64,000 bases of DNA from Pseudomonas sp. SCA2728.1_7 (GCF_018138145.1 NZ_CP073104.1:1736001-1800000), one strand, 5' to 3'; numbered from the stretch's first letter, positions 25,773 to 36,009 are shown. The notes: generated from the sequence alone by a model not told the origin. Numbers and translations are program-made.

Positions 25773-26689
25773 AGGCCAGCAGGGACCGGTGGAACCACGA
25801 TCGGCTCGATTGGCGCGGCTACGAATTTCGGCGTCGGCTTACCAGTCATCTGTGCCAGCAGGTTACCCAGACGCGGGCGCAGTTCCTGACGGTGGATGAT
25901 CATGTCGATCGCGCCGTGTTCCAGCAGGAATTCACTGCGCTGGAAGCCTTCCGGCAGTTTTTCACGCACGGTTTGCTCGATAACGCGCGGGCCAGCGAAG
26001 CCGATCAGGGCTTTCGGCTCACCAACGATCACGTCGCCAAGCATCGCCAGACTCGCCGAAACACCGCCGTAGACCGGGTCGGTCAGTACGGAGATGAATG
26101 GAATGCCTTCTTCACGCAGACGCGCCAGCACGGCAGAAGTCTTGGCCATCTGCATCAGCGAGATCAGCGCCTCCTGCATGCGCGCACCACCGGAGGCGGC
26201 GAAGCAGATCATCGGGCAGCGATTTTCCAGCGCGTAGTTGGCGGCGCGCACGAAGCGCTCACCGACGATGGCGCCCATCGAACCGCCCATGAAGGCGAAC
26301 TCAAAGGCCGAAACCACTACGGGCATGCCCAGCAAGGTGCCGCTGACGGAGATCAGCGCATCTTTTTCGCCGGTCTGTTTCTGTGCAGCGGTCAGGCGAT
26401 CCTTGTACTTCTTGCCGTCGCGGAATTTCAGACGGTCAACCGGCTCCAGATCGGCGCCCAGTTCGTTGCGACCTTCGGCATCGAGGAAGATGTCGATGCG
26501 CGCACGTGCGCCGATGCGCATGTGGTGGTTGCATTTAGGGCAAACGTCCAGGGTCTTTTCCAGCTCTGGACGATACAACACCGCCTCGCAAGACGGGCAT
26601 TTGTGCCACAGACCTTCAGGGACCGAGCTCTTCTTGACCTCGGAACGCATGATCGAAGGGATCAGTTTGTCTACTAACCAGTTGCTCAT
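25769..26689 (-). CDS. accD: Acetyl-CoA carboxylase carboxyltransferase beta subunit AccD
   Basis: This 306-residue subunit transfers the carboxyl group from biotin to acetyl-CoA in fatty-acid synthesis, with AccA. The N-terminal zinc ribbon is [20 protein letters not shown] followed by PKCNHH (about 31-54). The crotonase-like core has [15 protein letters not shown] and [18 protein letters not shown] (about 164-181). The C-terminus is Pro/Val-rich. Overlap of 4 bases with folC indicates coupling. Confidence 0.96.
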   Translation of the reverse strand: MSNWLVDKLIPSIMRSEVKKSSVPEGLWHKCPSCEAVLYRPELEKTLDVCPKCNHHMRIGARARIDIFLDAEGRNELGADLEPVDRLKFRDGKKYKDRLTAAQKQTGEKDALISVSGTLLGMPVVVSAFEFAFMGGSMGAIVGERFVRAANYALENRCPMICFAASGGARMQEALISLMQMAKTSAVLARLREEGIPFISVLTDPVYGGVSASLAMLGDVIVGEPKALIGFAGPRVIEQTVREKLPEGFQRSEFLLEHGAIDMIIHRQELRPRLGNLLAQMTGKPTPKFVAAPIEPIVVPPVPAGL

Positions 26690-26893
26690 GCTTTCTTTCT
26701 CCAGTACCGGCGGCCCGAACGCTCTGGTTCGCAGCCCCGCGTATGCCCTTCAGCTAAATTCATGTGTGTGGCGATGGTTGCCGGACTGCCACGATCAGCG
26801 CGAAACATGACCTGCGTGCGATCCAGAAACCCTCAGCCGCGCCTGCTTTGTGCAAGTGCATTGATGGACGGCGGCAGACTGCCAGCCGTCACA

Positions 26894-27520
26894 TCAATAT
26901 GGCGCTTTGCGTACCGCGTTGATGAACGCGTGAATCTTTGCGTGATCCTTGATGCCCTTGCTCGCCTCTACCCCACCGCTGACATCCACCGCGTACGGTT
27001 TCACCCGAGCCACGGCGTCTGCTACGTTCTCCGGGGTCAAACCACCGGCCAGAATCAACGGTTTGCTCAAACCTTGCGGAATCAATGACCAGTCAAACGC
27101 CTCACCGGTTCCACCGGGCACGCCCTCAACGTAGGTGTCGAGCAGCACACCACTGGCGCTCGGATAGGCATCGACCGCCGCCGCAATGTCATCACCGGCC
27201 TTGACCCGCAGCGCCTTGATATACGGACGATGCCAGCCTTCGCAGTCTTCAGCGACTTCATCGCCATGGAACTGCAACAGATCCAGCGGCACGGCATCGA
27301 GGATTTCCCCCAACTCGCAGCGACTGGCGTTGACGAACAGGCCCACGGTGGTCACGAACGGCGGCAATGCCTGAATAATCGCCCGCGCCTGCTGCACGGT
27401 GACAGCGCGTGGACTCTTGGCGTAGAACACGAACCCGATCGCATCCGCTCCGGCCTCAACGGCGGCCAGCGCATCTTCTATGCGGGTAATCCCGCAGATC
27501 TTGCTGCGAACGGCTGACAT
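26894..27520 (-). CDS. trpF: Phosphoribosylanthranilate isomerase TrpF
   Basis: This 208-residue TIM-barrel enzyme catalyses the third specific step of tryptophan synthesis. [15 protein letters not shown] holds the catalytic Cys (about residue 9), LLQFHGDE lies in the middle, and [15 protein letters not shown] (about 179-193) contains the active-site Asp and the phosphate-binding glycines. It sits between truA and accD, in the order seen in other pseudomonads, with 204 bases before accD that contain no visible gene. Confidence 0.96.
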   Translation of the reverse strand: MSAVRSKICGITRIEDALAAVEAGADAIGFVFYAKSPRAVTVQQARAIIQALPPFVTTVGLFVNASRCELGEILDAVPLDLLQFHGDEVAEDCEGWHRPYIKALRVKAGDDIAAAVDAYPSASGVLLDTYVEGVPGGTGEAFDWSLIPQGLSKPLILAGGLTPENVADAVARVKPYAVDVSGGVEASKGIKDHAKIHAFINAVRKAPY

Positions 27521-27585
27521 GTCGAGAAAAACTCCGAGGTAAAAACCGGGAAAGTCCCGGATGGTAACAAAAGCGTTCGAGGGCG

Positions 27586-28476
27586 TCAGCCGTCAAGTTC
27601 GGAGAAACCCGTAAGGAAATGTGGCCCGATAAAACGCTCGGGCAACGGGAATTCGTCGTGGTACTCGACCTGCACCAGATACAGACCGTACGGATGCGCC
27701 GTAACGCCACCGGAACGGCGCTCGCGGCTTTCCAGCACTTCCTTCATCCATTCCACCGGACGCTCGCCGGCACCTATGGTCATCAACACACCGGCGATGT
27801 TGCGCACCATATGATGCAGAAACGCATTGGCGCGGATGTCGAGCACGATCATCTTGCCGTGGCGGGTCACGCGCAGGTGATGCATCTTCTTGATCGGCGA
27901 CTTGGCCTGGCACTGGCCGGCGCGGAAGGCACTGAAATCGTGGGTGCCGATCAGGTACCGCGCGGCCTCAGCCATGCGCTCGACGTCCAGCGGACGGTGG
28001 TTCCAGGTGATCTCTTCGTTGAGATGCGCCGGGCGGATCTGATCGTTGTAGATCACATAGCGATAACGCCGCGCGATGGCTTTGAACCGCGCGTGAAAAT
28101 GCGCTGGCATCACCCGCGCCCAACTGACGCTGATGTCATGGGGCAGATTGATGTTGGCGCCCATGACCCAGGCTTTCAGCGAACGATCGACGGTGGTATC
28201 GAAATGCACCACTTGTCCGCAGGCATGCACGCCGGCGTCGGTGCGCCCGGCGCACTGTAGCGAAACCGGCGAGTTGGCGACTTTCGACAGGGCTTTTTCG
28301 AGCTCTTCCTGCACCGTCGCCACACCCGTCAACTGACGCTGCCAGCCGCTGTAGCGCGAGCCTTTGTACTCAACGCCCAGCGCGACGCGGTAAAAGCCGT
28401 CGGGGGCCATTTCGGCGACCGGGTTATCTATGTTTGCCAAGGTGGGACAGCCTGCTGTTTGTGCAAAGGCGGGCAT
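27586..28476 (-). CDS. truA: tRNA pseudouridine(38-40) synthase TruA
   Basis: This enzyme (up to 296 residues) isomerises uridines in the anticodon arm. The catalytic Asp lies in [18 protein letters not shown] (about 76-93). [18 protein letters not shown] begins the fold, and [16 protein letters not shown] (about 213) is conserved. The start is uncertain: the longest frame's ATG overlaps a perfect TATAAT on this strand, so translation may begin at the ATG at 28410 ([13 protein letters not shown]) or at a TTG at 28440. It is followed 65 bases later by trpF. Confidence 0.93.
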   Translation of the reverse strand: MPAFAQTAGCPTLANIDNPVAEMAPDGFYRVALGVEYKGSRYSGWQRQLTGVATVQEELEKALSKVANSPVSLQCAGRTDAGVHACGQVVHFDTTVDRSLKAWVMGANINLPHDISVSWARVMPAHFHARFKAIARRYRYVIYNDQIRPAHLNEEITWNHRPLDVERMAEAARYLIGTHDFSAFRAGQCQAKSPIKKMHHLRVTRHGKMIVLDIRANAFLHHMVRNIAGVLMTIGAGERPVEWMKEVLESRERRSGGVTAHPYGLYLVQVEYHDEFPLPERFIGPHFLTGFSELDG

Positions 28477-28527
28477 TATAAGGCTGTGGTTCAGGGATGC
28501 CAGAACTCTCTATTGGCAGTTCTGGCC

Positions 28528-28597
28528 CTATCGCGAGCAGGCTCACTCCTACAGGGGAACGCATTCCAAATGTAGGAGTGAGCCTGCTCGCGATAGC
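28528..28597. repeat. REP doublet (REPIN), GAGTGAGCCTGCTCGCGAT variant
   Basis: TATCGCGAGCAGGCTCACTCCTACAGG (28529 on) is mirrored by TGTAGGAGTGAGCCTGCTCGCGATA (28570 on) around a short loop. It lies between fimV and truA, upstream of truA. Confidence 0.93.
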
Positions 28598-28631
28598 AAT
28601 CCTTCAGCCACCACTGAATCCCGCCCAAACA

Positions 28632-28661
28632 AAAACGGCAGCCTCAATGGGCTGCCGTTTT
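28632..28661 (-). terminator. Terminator of fimV
   Basis: On the minus strand AACGGCAGCCCATTGAGGCTGCCGTTTTTGTTT forms a perfect GC-rich stem with a T-run, about 17 bases after the fimV stop. Confidence 0.9.
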
Positions 28662-28677
28662 GTTTACCGCAGATTTA

Positions 28678-31320
28678 CTACAGGCTCGAAAGCATGTCCT
28701 TGGCCTCGCCACGTTGCTTCTCGTCACCCTCGGTCAACACTTCGTTGAGGATGTCGCGCGCGCCGTCGCTGTCGCCCATGTCGATGTAGGCCTGGGCGAG
28801 ATCGAGCTTGGTCGCGGCTTCATCAGTGCCTGCGAGGAAGTCGAAATCGTCTTCACCCAGATCACCACCGCTTGCCGCGTCAGCTTCGGTGAAAGTCGGC
28901 TCGGCAATGCTCTGCGACAGACGATCCAGCTCGGCATTGACGTCGTCCAGTTCGGCAGCGAACGTATCAGGCTCGGCCGCTGGGTTGCTGTCCATTTCAT
29001 CGGCCAGCGACAGATCGAAATCGGCCGGCAGTTCCAGATCATCCTGTGGCACGTCAGCTACCACCGGCGGTTCTACTGGCGACAGATCTTTCACGCCTTC
29101 GTCCAGATCCAGCAGGAAGTCATCGTCCGCCAGATCAACCGCAGGCGCCGGCTCGGCCCCCAGATCCATATCCAGGTCGAAGTCCGACAGGTCGTCCAGG
29201 TTTTCTTTGATCTCGGTCTGCTGCTGCAGCACCGATTCAAAGCTCAGGTCGTCGTCCGCTGGAAACTCGTCCAGCTCGACCGGCGCTTCAGGTTCAACCA
29301 CCGGCGCAGGCTCTACCGGGGTGATGTTGTCGAGATCGTCCAGGCTCAGGTCAAACGCGCTGTCCAGATCGTCTTCCGCTGGCGCCGGCGCAGGTGCTTC
29401 CGGCTCATCCAGCAGCAGATCCTTGACGTATTGCGCGTCCAGTTCGGCGGCCACGGCAGCAGCGGCCAGACCCGAAGCAGCGACCACGGCCATGGCCGGG
29501 AAGCGGCTTTTCAGCTCTTCGACCTTGGCGAAGTTGTCGCCATTGGCGACCAACTGACGCTCCTGACCGACGAAGGCATCGCGGTCGCCCTGCTGACCGT
29601 AGACTTCCATCAGCTTCAGACGCAGATCACTGCGCTGCGGCTCGAGGCTGACGCCCTCTTCGAGCAGCGCGGCAGCCTGATTCAAACGACCGGCATTGAT
29701 ATGCGACTGCGCCTTGTCGAGCACGTCATCGGAACGTTCGGCGGCCGGTGCCACCAGCGGCGCAGCAATCGGTTCAGCCATCACGATCGGCGCGACTACC
29801 GGAGCCACTACGGCTGCCGGAGCAGGTGCCGGGGTGTTGAGCTTGACGCTGGCCGCCGGGGTTTCCAGACCTTCGAAGCTGCTTTCCGGCAGATCCTGCT
29901 CGGCGGAGAACTCTTGTTCTTCCGACAGAGCGCGGGCCATGCGCAGATGTTTCTCGGCTTCCTGCTGGGCCTTGCGGCGACGTGCCAGCAGCAACAGCAG
30001 GAGCGCCAGAACCACAGCACCGCCACCGATCAGACCCAGCAGGATCGGATTGGTCAGCAGCTCATTGAAGGTTTTCTCTTCATCGACAGGCGGCTTTGGT
30101 GCGACCACTGGCTCGACGACTGGTGTTTCAGCCGGCGGCGCAATGGCCGATTCTGGCGTCGGCGCTGCTTCAGCCGGGGTGGCCGGCGGTGTGGCAGCCA
30201 GCTCAGCCGTGATCGCAGGCACCGCCGGTGCAGCAGCGTTGGCGGCCGGCGCTGCGCCCGCCCCTTCAGCCTGCAGTTTCGCCAGCTGATTGTTTTTCAG
30301 CTCGATGAGTTTTTGCAGCTTGTCCATCTGGCTTTGCAGATCGGACATGCGGCTTTTCAATTCCTCATTGTCACGACGGGTCGTGTCGAGGCTTTCCTGA
30401 GTGACCGCAAGCTTGTTGCTCAGCGCCTTGGCGTCACCCGCCGGGCCTTTGCCGCGCGCCTTGGCGCTTTCGGCGGAAACCAGACTCAGATTGTCCTGGG
30501 CGTTCTGTGCTGCACCGGTATTGCCACGACCACGGTTGGTCGCATCGAGTTGCTGTTGGCCAGTGCCTGGTTTGGCCACATAACGACGGCCCTGACGCCA
30601 GGCTTCGTTCTGCGCCGCGACTTCAGCAATCGCTTTCGATTGCGGCAGCGCGGTGCTTTGCACCGCATCCGGCAGACGCAACACCTGGCCGGTTTTCAGA
30701 CGGTTGATGTTGCCGCCGATGAACGCATCCGGGTTCAGCGCTTGAATGGCCAGCATGGTCTGCTGCACAGAACCGCCGGTACGCGCCTTCGCGGCGATTT
30801 CCCACAGGGTGTCGCGCGGCGTGGTGGTGTATTGGGTCGGATGCGTAGCGCCAGTGGTCGGCGCTGCGATGGTCTGCGACGGCGCTGGTTGTGCAGCGGC
30901 GTCAGCGGTCTGTGGCGAGAACTTCGACGGATCGAGCAGCACACTGTAGTCGCGCAGCAGACGGCCGTTCGGCCACATCACCTGCACGAGGAATTTGACC
31001 ATCGGCTCCGACAGCGGCTTGCTCGAGGTTACGCGCAGCACGCTTTTGCCGCTGGCGTTGAGTACCGGGGTAAATGTCAGATCATTGAGGAAGGCCTGGC
31101 GATCGACGCCGGCCTTGGCAAAATCTTCGGGTGAAGCCAGGCTCGGCACCACTTCGGCAGCGGTGAGATCCTTGACGTCGAGCAGCTCGATTTCAGCCAC
31201 CAGCGGCTGGTTCAGGGTCGACTTCAGGGTCAGCTCCCCGAGCCCGAGGGCATGCGCCATACCGGAGGACAGCGCCGAGGCGGCCGCTATTGCTAACACC
31301 AGTTTGCGAACTTGAACCAT
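28678..31320 (-). CDS. fimV: Polar landmark protein FimV/HubP
   Basis: This 880-residue polar hub protein organises type IV pili, motility and signalling at cell poles. It has a signal peptide (residues 1-24, SGMAHA). The N-terminal FimV domain begins LGLGELTLKSTLNQPLVAEIEL. A LysM-like peptidoglycan-binding segment lies at about 160-215 (TPRDTLWEIAAKA to NRLKTGQVLRLP). Then come a coiled coil (about 302-345), a Pro/Ala linker, one transmembrane helix (LGLIGGGAVVLALLLLLLA, about 428-446) and a very acidic cytoplasmic tail with TPR-like pairs, ending in the conserved FimV C-terminus LDLAQAYIDMGDSDGARDIL. Both sides of the membrane are thus engaged. Confidence 0.95.
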   Translation of the reverse strand: MVQVRKLVLAIAAASALSSGMAHALGLGELTLKSTLNQPLVAEIELLDVKDLTAAEVVPSLASPEDFAKAGVDRQAFLNDLTFTPVLNASGKSVLRVTSSKPLSEPMVKFLVQVMWPNGRLLRDYSVLLDPSKFSPQTADAAAQPAPSQTIAAPTTGATHPTQYTTTPRDTLWEIAAKARTGGSVQQTMLAIQALNPDAFIGGNINRLKTGQVLRLPDAVQSTALPQSKAIAEVAAQNEAWRQGRRYVAKPGTGQQQLDATNRGRGNTGAAQNAQDNLSLVSAESAKARGKGPAGDAKALSNKLAVTQESLDTTRRDNEELKSRMSDLQSQMDKLQKLIELKNNQLAKLQAEGAGAAPAANAAAPAVPAITAELAATPPATPAEAAPTPESAIAPPAETPVVEPVVAPKPPVDEEKTFNELLTNPILLGLIGGGAVVLALLLLLLARRRKAQQEAEKHLRMARALSEEQEFSAEQDLPESSFEGLETPAASVKLNTPAPAPAAVVAPVVAPIVMAEPIAAPLVAPAAERSDDVLDKAQSHINAGRLNQAAALLEEGVSLEPQRSDLRLKLMEVYGQQGDRDAFVGQERQLVANGDNFAKVEELKSRFPAMAVVAASGLAAAAVAAELDAQYVKDLLLDEPEAPAPAPAEDDLDSAFDLSLDDLDNITPVEPAPVVEPEAPVELDEFPADDDLSFESVLQQQTEIKENLDDLSDFDLDMDLGAEPAPAVDLADDDFLLDLDEGVKDLSPVEPPVVADVPQDDLELPADFDLSLADEMDSNPAAEPDTFAAELDDVNAELDRLSQSIAEPTFTEADAASGGDLGEDDFDFLAGTDEAATKLDLAQAYIDMGDSDGARDILNEVLTEGDEKQRGEAKDMLSSL

Positions 31321-31528
31321 AGCCTCATCCTTTGTTTGAACGTTCCTCGGCCAGCGAGAAGATGTTGAATACCGCTGCCGTAAGGCATTGCGCGCGACGA
31401 CGACAGATGTCGCGCGCGATCATTTCTTTGATGCCCCGGAATGTCCCGGAGGGTGACACGTTATCAAGCAATCTGGGCAAGCATAGCGCTCACCTAGAAT
31501 CAGTCGACAAATTGTTGCCAAGTATCTT

Positions 31529-32539
31529 TTACAGCAGGTCTTTTATCAACAATTCAGCCACCTGCACAGCGTTAAGGGCCGCGCCTTTGCGTACGTTATC
31601 TGACGTCAGCCACAGATTTAGTTCCGCCGGGTCGTCGACACCGCTGCGCACGCGACCGACATAGACAACGTCCTGCCCTACCGCGTCACCGACTGCGGTC
31701 GGGTAATCACCGGCCTCAACCAGCTCGATACCGGCCGCGTCTTCGAGGGCAGCGTTGACTTTTGCCAGGTCGACAGCCGACGTTGACTGCAAAGTCACGC
31801 TAAGGCTATCGCCAAAAAACACCGGGGCTTGAACGCAAGTTGCGGAAATCTTTAATAAAGGCTTGGCCAGCACCTGACGCAACTCGCGCACCAGACGCTT
31901 TTCCAGCAGTGTATGGCCCTGCGCATCGGGCGTGCCGACCTGGGCCAGCAGGTTGAAGGCCATCTGCCGGTCGAAGAAAGTCGGCTCCAATGGGCGCATG
32001 TTCAACAGCTCGGCGGTCTGCCGCGCCAGCTCGGTCACGGCTTCACGGCCTTGGGCGGACACGGCCAGATTGGCGGTGACGTTGACATATTGCAGGTCAA
32101 GCAGGTCAAGCAGTGGCGCCAGCACCACGGCCAGCGAAGTGGCCGACGGGCTTGGACTGCCGACCTGGAACGGTGCTTTCAAAGCGGCGAGCACTTTGGC
32201 ATTGGCTTCCGGCACCACTTGCGGCGCTTGATCGGCCGGCAAGGCGCCGGACAGGTCGATCAGCGAGCAACCGGCGGCGTGGGCACGGGCGGCGTAGCTC
32301 AGGGTAATGGCCGGGCCGGCGGCGAAGAACACCAGTTTGACCTTGCTGAAATCGAACTCGTCGACTTCGCGAACGCGCACGTTCTTATTGCGGAACAGCA
32401 CCGAGCTGCCAGCGGATTCGCTGCTCGCCAACAGGTGCAGGTTAGCAACCGGGAAGCTGCGCTCTTCGAGAATCTGTACGAGGGTTTCGCCGACAGTACC
32501 GGTGGCGCCGATCACGGCAATATCTAGGGTCTGGGTCAT
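31529..32539 (-). CDS. USG-1-like aspartate-semialdehyde dehydrogenase homologue
   Basis: This 336-residue protein has the ASADH fold: NADP-binding VIGATGTVGETLVQILEER (about 9-27), LLASSESAG, and a C-terminal dimerisation region. At the position of the catalytic Cys (GNC in true Asd) it reads GSPSPSATSLAVVL, so the nucleophile appears to be missing and enzymatic activity is doubtful. This matches USG-1 proteins found between asd and fimV or truA in gammaproteobacteria. Its role is unsettled. It is downstream of asd beyond a terminator and a REPIN. Confidence 0.88.
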   Translation of the reverse strand: MTQTLDIAVIGATGTVGETLVQILEERSFPVANLHLLASSESAGSSVLFRNKNVRVREVDEFDFSKVKLVFFAAGPAITLSYAARAHAAGCSLIDLSGALPADQAPQVVPEANAKVLAALKAPFQVGSPSPSATSLAVVLAPLLDLLDLQYVNVTANLAVSAQGREAVTELARQTAELLNMRPLEPTFFDRQMAFNLLAQVGTPDAQGHTLLEKRLVRELRQVLAKPLLKISATCVQAPVFFGDSLSVTLQSTSAVDLAKVNAALEDAAGIELVEAGDYPTAVGDAVGQDVVYVGRVRSGVDDPAELNLWLTSDNVRKGAALNAVQVAELLIKDLL

Positions 32540-32623
32540 GGTGCGAGCCTCTGGCGAAACGGGGGGAGCGGCACTTTACCGGGTGACTGGCGCACAGGCA
32601 ATTTCTGCCCAACATTTGCGGTG

Positions 32624-32715
32624 TCTGGACCGGCCCCTTCGCGAGCAGGCTCGCTCCCACCTTTGAAATGCATCCCCCCTGTGGGAGCGAGCCTGCTCGC
32701 GAAGGGGCCAGACCA
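32624..32715. repeat. REP doublet (REPIN) with extended arms
   Basis: GGCCCCTTCGCGAGCAGGCTCGCTCCCAC (32632 on) is mirrored by GTGGGAGCGAGCCTGCTCGCGAAGGGGCC (32691 on). The flanks GTCTGG/CCAGAC extend the pairing, so the two arms are nearly perfect complements. It lies between usg and asd. Confidence 0.94.
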
Positions 32716-32737
32716 GGCAACCGAGAAATCCAAGGCA

Positions 32738-32775
32738 TAAAAAAACCCGCACCTCTTTCAAGGCACGGGCTCTTT
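32738..32775 (-). terminator. Terminator of asd
   Basis: On the minus strand GCCCGTGCC and GGTGCGGGT pair (with two G-U pairs) and are followed by TTTTTTTA, about 20 bases beyond the asd stop. Confidence 0.85.
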
Positions 32776-32790
32776 CATTACTTCAAGCAA

Positions 32791-33903
32791 TCAACGCTCA
32801 AGCAAAATCCGCAACATGCGACGCAGCGGTTCGGCCGCGCCCCACAGCAGTTGGTCGCCGACGGTAAAGGCACCGACGAATTGCGAACCCATGTTCAGCT
32901 TGCGCAGACGACCCACCGGAACGTTCAGGGTGCCGGTGACCTTGGTCGGGCTCAGCTCCTGCATGCTGATTTCGCGCTGGTTCGGCACCAGTTTGACCCA
33001 AGGGTTGTGCTGGCTGATCAGCCCCTCGATATCGGCGATCGGCACGTCTTTGTTCAGCTTGATGGTCAGCGCCTGGCTGTGGCAACGCATCGCGCCAATG
33101 CGCACGCAGATGCCGTCGACCGGGATCGGGCTCTTGAAGCGGCCGAGGATCTTGTTGGTCTCGGCCTGAGCTTTCCACTCTTCACGGCTCTGGCCGTTCG
33201 GCAGTTCCTTGTCGATCCACGGGATCAGGCTGCCGGCCAGCGGTACGCCGAAGTTTTCGGTCGGGTACGCTTCGCTGCGCATGGCGTCGGCCACGCGACG
33301 ATCGATGTCGAGGATCGCGCTGGCCGGATCAGCCAGTTGATCGGCAACAGCGGCGTGGGTCGCGCCCATTTGCTTGATCAGTTCACGCATGTTCTGCGCG
33401 CCGGCACCAGAGGCCGCCTGATAGGTCATGGCGCTCATCCACTCGACCAGACCGGCTTCGAACAGACCGCCCAGGCCCATCAGCATCAGGCTGACGGTGC
33501 AGTTGCCGCCGATGTAGTTCTTGGTGCCCGCGTCGAGTTGCTGGTCGATGACCTTGCGGTTGACCGGATCGAGAATGATCACCGCGTCATCGTTCATGCG
33601 CAGGCTCGAGGCCGCGTCGATCCAGTAACCCTGCCAGCCGGCTTCGCGCAGCTTCGGGAACACTTCGCTGGTGTAGTCGCCACCCTGGCAGGTCAGAATC
33701 ACGTCGAGGGTCTTCAGCTCATCAATGCTGTAAGCATCCTTGAGCGGAGCAATGTCCTTGCCCACGGACGGGCCTTGGCCACCGACGTTGGACGTGGTGA
33801 AAAACACCGGCTCGATTAGATCGAAATCCTGCTCTTCCAGCATCCGCTGCATGAGCACGGAACCGACCATCCCGCGCCAACCGATCAGACCTACACGTTT
33901 CAT
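32791..33903 (-). CDS. asd: Aspartate-semialdehyde dehydrogenase Asd
   Basis: This 370-residue enzyme reduces aspartyl phosphate to the semialdehyde, the branch point to lysine, threonine, methionine and diaminopimelate. The NADP motif is [18 protein letters not shown] (about 3-20), [12 protein letters not shown] follows (about 35), and the catalytic Cys is in [15 protein letters not shown] (about 135). [14 protein letters not shown] holds the active-site His. The length and the FFTTS motif are those of the Gram-negative long form. It lies 66 bases downstream of leuB. Confidence 0.96.
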   Translation of the reverse strand: MKRVGLIGWRGMVGSVLMQRMLEEQDFDLIEPVFFTTSNVGGQGPSVGKDIAPLKDAYSIDELKTLDVILTCQGGDYTSEVFPKLREAGWQGYWIDAASSLRMNDDAVIILDPVNRKVIDQQLDAGTKNYIGGNCTVSLMLMGLGGLFEAGLVEWMSAMTYQAASGAGAQNMRELIKQMGATHAAVADQLADPASAILDIDRRVADAMRSEAYPTENFGVPLAGSLIPWIDKELPNGQSREEWKAQAETNKILGRFKSPIPVDGICVRIGAMRCHSQALTIKLNKDVPIADIEGLISQHNPWVKLVPNQREISMQELSPTKVTGTLNVPVGRLRKLNMGSQFVGAFTVGDQLLWGAAEPLRRMLRILLER

Positions 33904-33927
33904 CGCAACTACACCTTCTTGAAAAGT

Positions 33928-33964
33928 GGGCCGCTGCTTTGTATTGAATTTCGCAGCGGGCCCG
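33928..33964 (-). terminator. Hairpin downstream of leuB
   Basis: GGGCCCGCTGC and GCAGCGGCCC pair around a long loop just after the leuB stop, with ACTTTTC beyond. It is a weaker terminator-like structure that may allow read-through into asd. Confidence 0.5.
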
Positions 33965-33969
33965 AGAGA

Positions 33970-35052
33970 TTACAGATTCCGCAGCGCGGCGACTACTGCG
34001 TCGCCCATTTCCTGCGTACCGACTTTGCTGCAACCGGCCGAATAGATGTCACCGGTGCGCAGGCCTTGATCCAGCACCACGCTCACGGCTTTCTCGATGG
34101 CATCGGCCGCGTCGTGCAGATTGAAGCTGTAACGCAGCATCATCGACACCGACAGAATGGTCGCCAACGGGTTGGCAATGCCTTTACCGGCGATGTCCGG
34201 AGCGGAACCGTGGCAAGGCTCGTACATGCCCTTGTTGTTGGAATCCAGCGAGGCCGACGGCAGCATGCCGATGGAACCGGTGAGCATCGACGCTTCGTCG
34301 GACAGAATGTCGCCGAACATATTGTCGGTGACGATCACGTCGAACTGCTTCGGTGCGCGCACCAGTTGCATGGCGGCGTTATCGACGTACATGTGGCTCA
34401 GTTCGACTTCCGGGTAATCCTTGGCCACTTGCTCGACCACTTCACGCCACAGTTGGCTGGACGCCAGCACGTTGGCCTTGTCCACCGAGCAGAGCTTCTT
34501 GCCGCGAACCATGGCCATGTCGAAACCGACACGGGCGATGCGGCGGATTTCGCTTTCGCTGTACGGCAGTGTGTCGTAGGACTGACGCTCGCCGTTCTCC
34601 AAAGTGCGGGTGCCGCGCGGCGCGCCGAAGTAGATGCCGCCGGTCAGCTCACGAACGATGAGGATGTCGAGACCGGCAACGATTTCCGGCTTCAGGCTCG
34701 AAGCGTCAGCCAGTTGCGGATAGAGGATCGCCGGACGCAGGTTGCCGAACAGGCCCAGTTGCGCACGGATTTTCAGCAGGCCGCGCTCAGGGCGGATGTC
34801 ACGCTCGATGGTGTCCCATTTCGGACCGCCCACAGCGCCCAGCAGCACAGCATCGGCAGCGCGGGCGCGGTCGAGGGTTTCGTCGGCCAGCGGCACGCCG
34901 TGCTTGTCGATGGCGGCGCCACCGATCACGTCATGGCTCAGCTCGAAGCCCAGGCTGTATTTGTCGTTGGCCAGCTCCAGCACCTTGACCGCTTCGGCCA
35001 TGATTTCCGGACCAATACCGTCACCTGGGAGAATCAGAATCTGCTTGCTCAT
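33970..35052 (-). CDS. leuB: 3-isopropylmalate dehydrogenase LeuB
   Basis: This 360-residue beta-decarboxylating NAD dehydrogenase oxidises 3-isopropylmalate in leucine synthesis. Motifs are [19 protein letters not shown] (about 6-24), [14 protein letters not shown] (about 69-82), [10 protein letters not shown] (about 137), and [27 protein letters not shown] (about 223), the signature with the metal-binding Asp residues. It ends the leuC-leuD-methyltransferase-leuB run. Confidence 0.97.
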   Translation of the reverse strand: MSKQILILPGDGIGPEIMAEAVKVLELANDKYSLGFELSHDVIGGAAIDKHGVPLADETLDRARAADAVLLGAVGGPKWDTIERDIRPERGLLKIRAQLGLFGNLRPAILYPQLADASSLKPEIVAGLDILIVRELTGGIYFGAPRGTRTLENGERQSYDTLPYSESEIRRIARVGFDMAMVRGKKLCSVDKANVLASSQLWREVVEQVAKDYPEVELSHMYVDNAAMQLVRAPKQFDVIVTDNMFGDILSDEASMLTGSIGMLPSASLDSNNKGMYEPCHGSAPDIAGKGIANPLATILSVSMMLRYSFNLHDAADAIEKAVSVVLDQGLRTGDIYSAGCSKVGTQEMGDAVVAALRNL

Positions 35053-35106
35053 GCTTTCCTCATGTCTTCAGTCGGTGCGCCATCTCAGGCGCGCCCGGAA
35101 AAATTC

Positions 35107-35874
35107 TTATCGCTCGGCCATCAGCACGATGACATCTGTACTGAACGAGCCGTCGGCATCAATCTCAAAATATTCGCGCACTTCGTGGCCCATCGACTGC
35201 TGCAACTGGCGGATCGCGGCGCGCATCACTTCCGGTGTGCGCATGCGTTCAACCCAGCTGGTGTATTCCAGACGCAGGCGCTGACGCGTGGTGCTGCGCA
35301 CATGCAAACCGGCCTCGCTGACCTGACGTAACCATTCGGCGGCGGAATAATCGCGCACATGGCTGGTGTCGCGCAGCACTTCGACGCTTTGCAGGTAAGT
35401 GTCGAACAATGGGCTGCCCGGTGACAACACGTCAACGAACGCCGCCACACCGCCGGGCTTCAGCACCCGACGCACTTCGCGCAGAGCCACACCGAGATCG
35501 CTCCAGTGATGCGCCGAATAACGGCTGAACACGAAGTCGAACTCGCCATCGGCAAACGGCAGACGCTCGGCGGCGCCGTTGACCGTGGCAATGTTGCTCA
35601 TCCCCCGATCAACGGCAGCGGCGGCGACCACGTCGAGCATTTGCTGCGACAGGTCGTAGGCAACCACTTCCCTGACCAGCGGCGCGATGTGAAAACTGAC
35701 GTGACCGGCGCCGCAACCCAAGTCCAGCACCCGGGCGTTGCCCTGCCCTTTCAGCTCAGCTTGTAGCAGGGCGAATTCGGTGCCTTGAGCGTGAACGGCG
35801 CTGCTCAGGTAGGCGGCGGCCTGTTCACCGAATTGCTTTTGTACGACCTGGGTGTGTTGGGCGGTGCTGGTCAT
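35107..35874 (-). CDS. Class I SAM-dependent methyltransferase
   Basis: This 255-residue cytoplasmic methyltransferase is of the UbiE/MenG-like type. Motif I is ARVLDLGCGAGHVSFHIA (about 48-65), with an acidic residue in VVAYDLSQQMLDVV. Motif II-like sequence is FDFVFSRYSAHHW, and RRVLKPGGVAAFVDV (about 139) is typical motif III. It is conserved between leuD and leuB in Pseudomonas. The acceptor is unknown, and no leucine-pathway role is known to me. Confidence 0.88.
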   Translation of the reverse strand: MTSTAQHTQVVQKQFGEQAAAYLSSAVHAQGTEFALLQAELKGQGNARVLDLGCGAGHVSFHIAPLVREVVAYDLSQQMLDVVAAAAVDRGMSNIATVNGAAERLPFADGEFDFVFSRYSAHHWSDLGVALREVRRVLKPGGVAAFVDVLSPGSPLFDTYLQSVEVLRDTSHVRDYSAAEWLRQVSEAGLHVRSTTRQRLRLEYTSWVERMRTPEVMRAAIRQLQQSMGHEVREYFEIDADGSFSTDVIVLMAER

Positions 35875-35920
35875 TGGGGACTTCCTTTTTAGGGTGAGTC
35901 TTGTGGTGCTTTTGAGGGCC

Positions 35921-35990
35921 TCATCGCGAGCAGGCTCACTCCTACAGGGGAACGCATTTCAAATGTAGGAGTGAGCCTGCTCGCGATGGC
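35921..35990. repeat. REP doublet (REPIN), GAGTGAGCCTGCTCGCGAT variant
   Basis: TCATCGCGAGCAGGCTCACTCCTACAGG is mirrored by TGTAGGAGTGAGCCTGCTCGCGATGG. It is nearly identical to the unit at 28528 including its loop (GGAACGCAT-TC-AAATG). It lies inside the leu operon between leuD and the methyltransferase. Confidence 0.93.
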
Positions 35991-36009
35991 GCCATTCGCC
36001 ATACGCAAA

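Noticed and set aside
28660..31134. Plus-strand open frame antisense to fimV
   Set aside because: It is an artefact of the acidic, GC-rich fimV codons; no motif or ribosome-binding site supports it.
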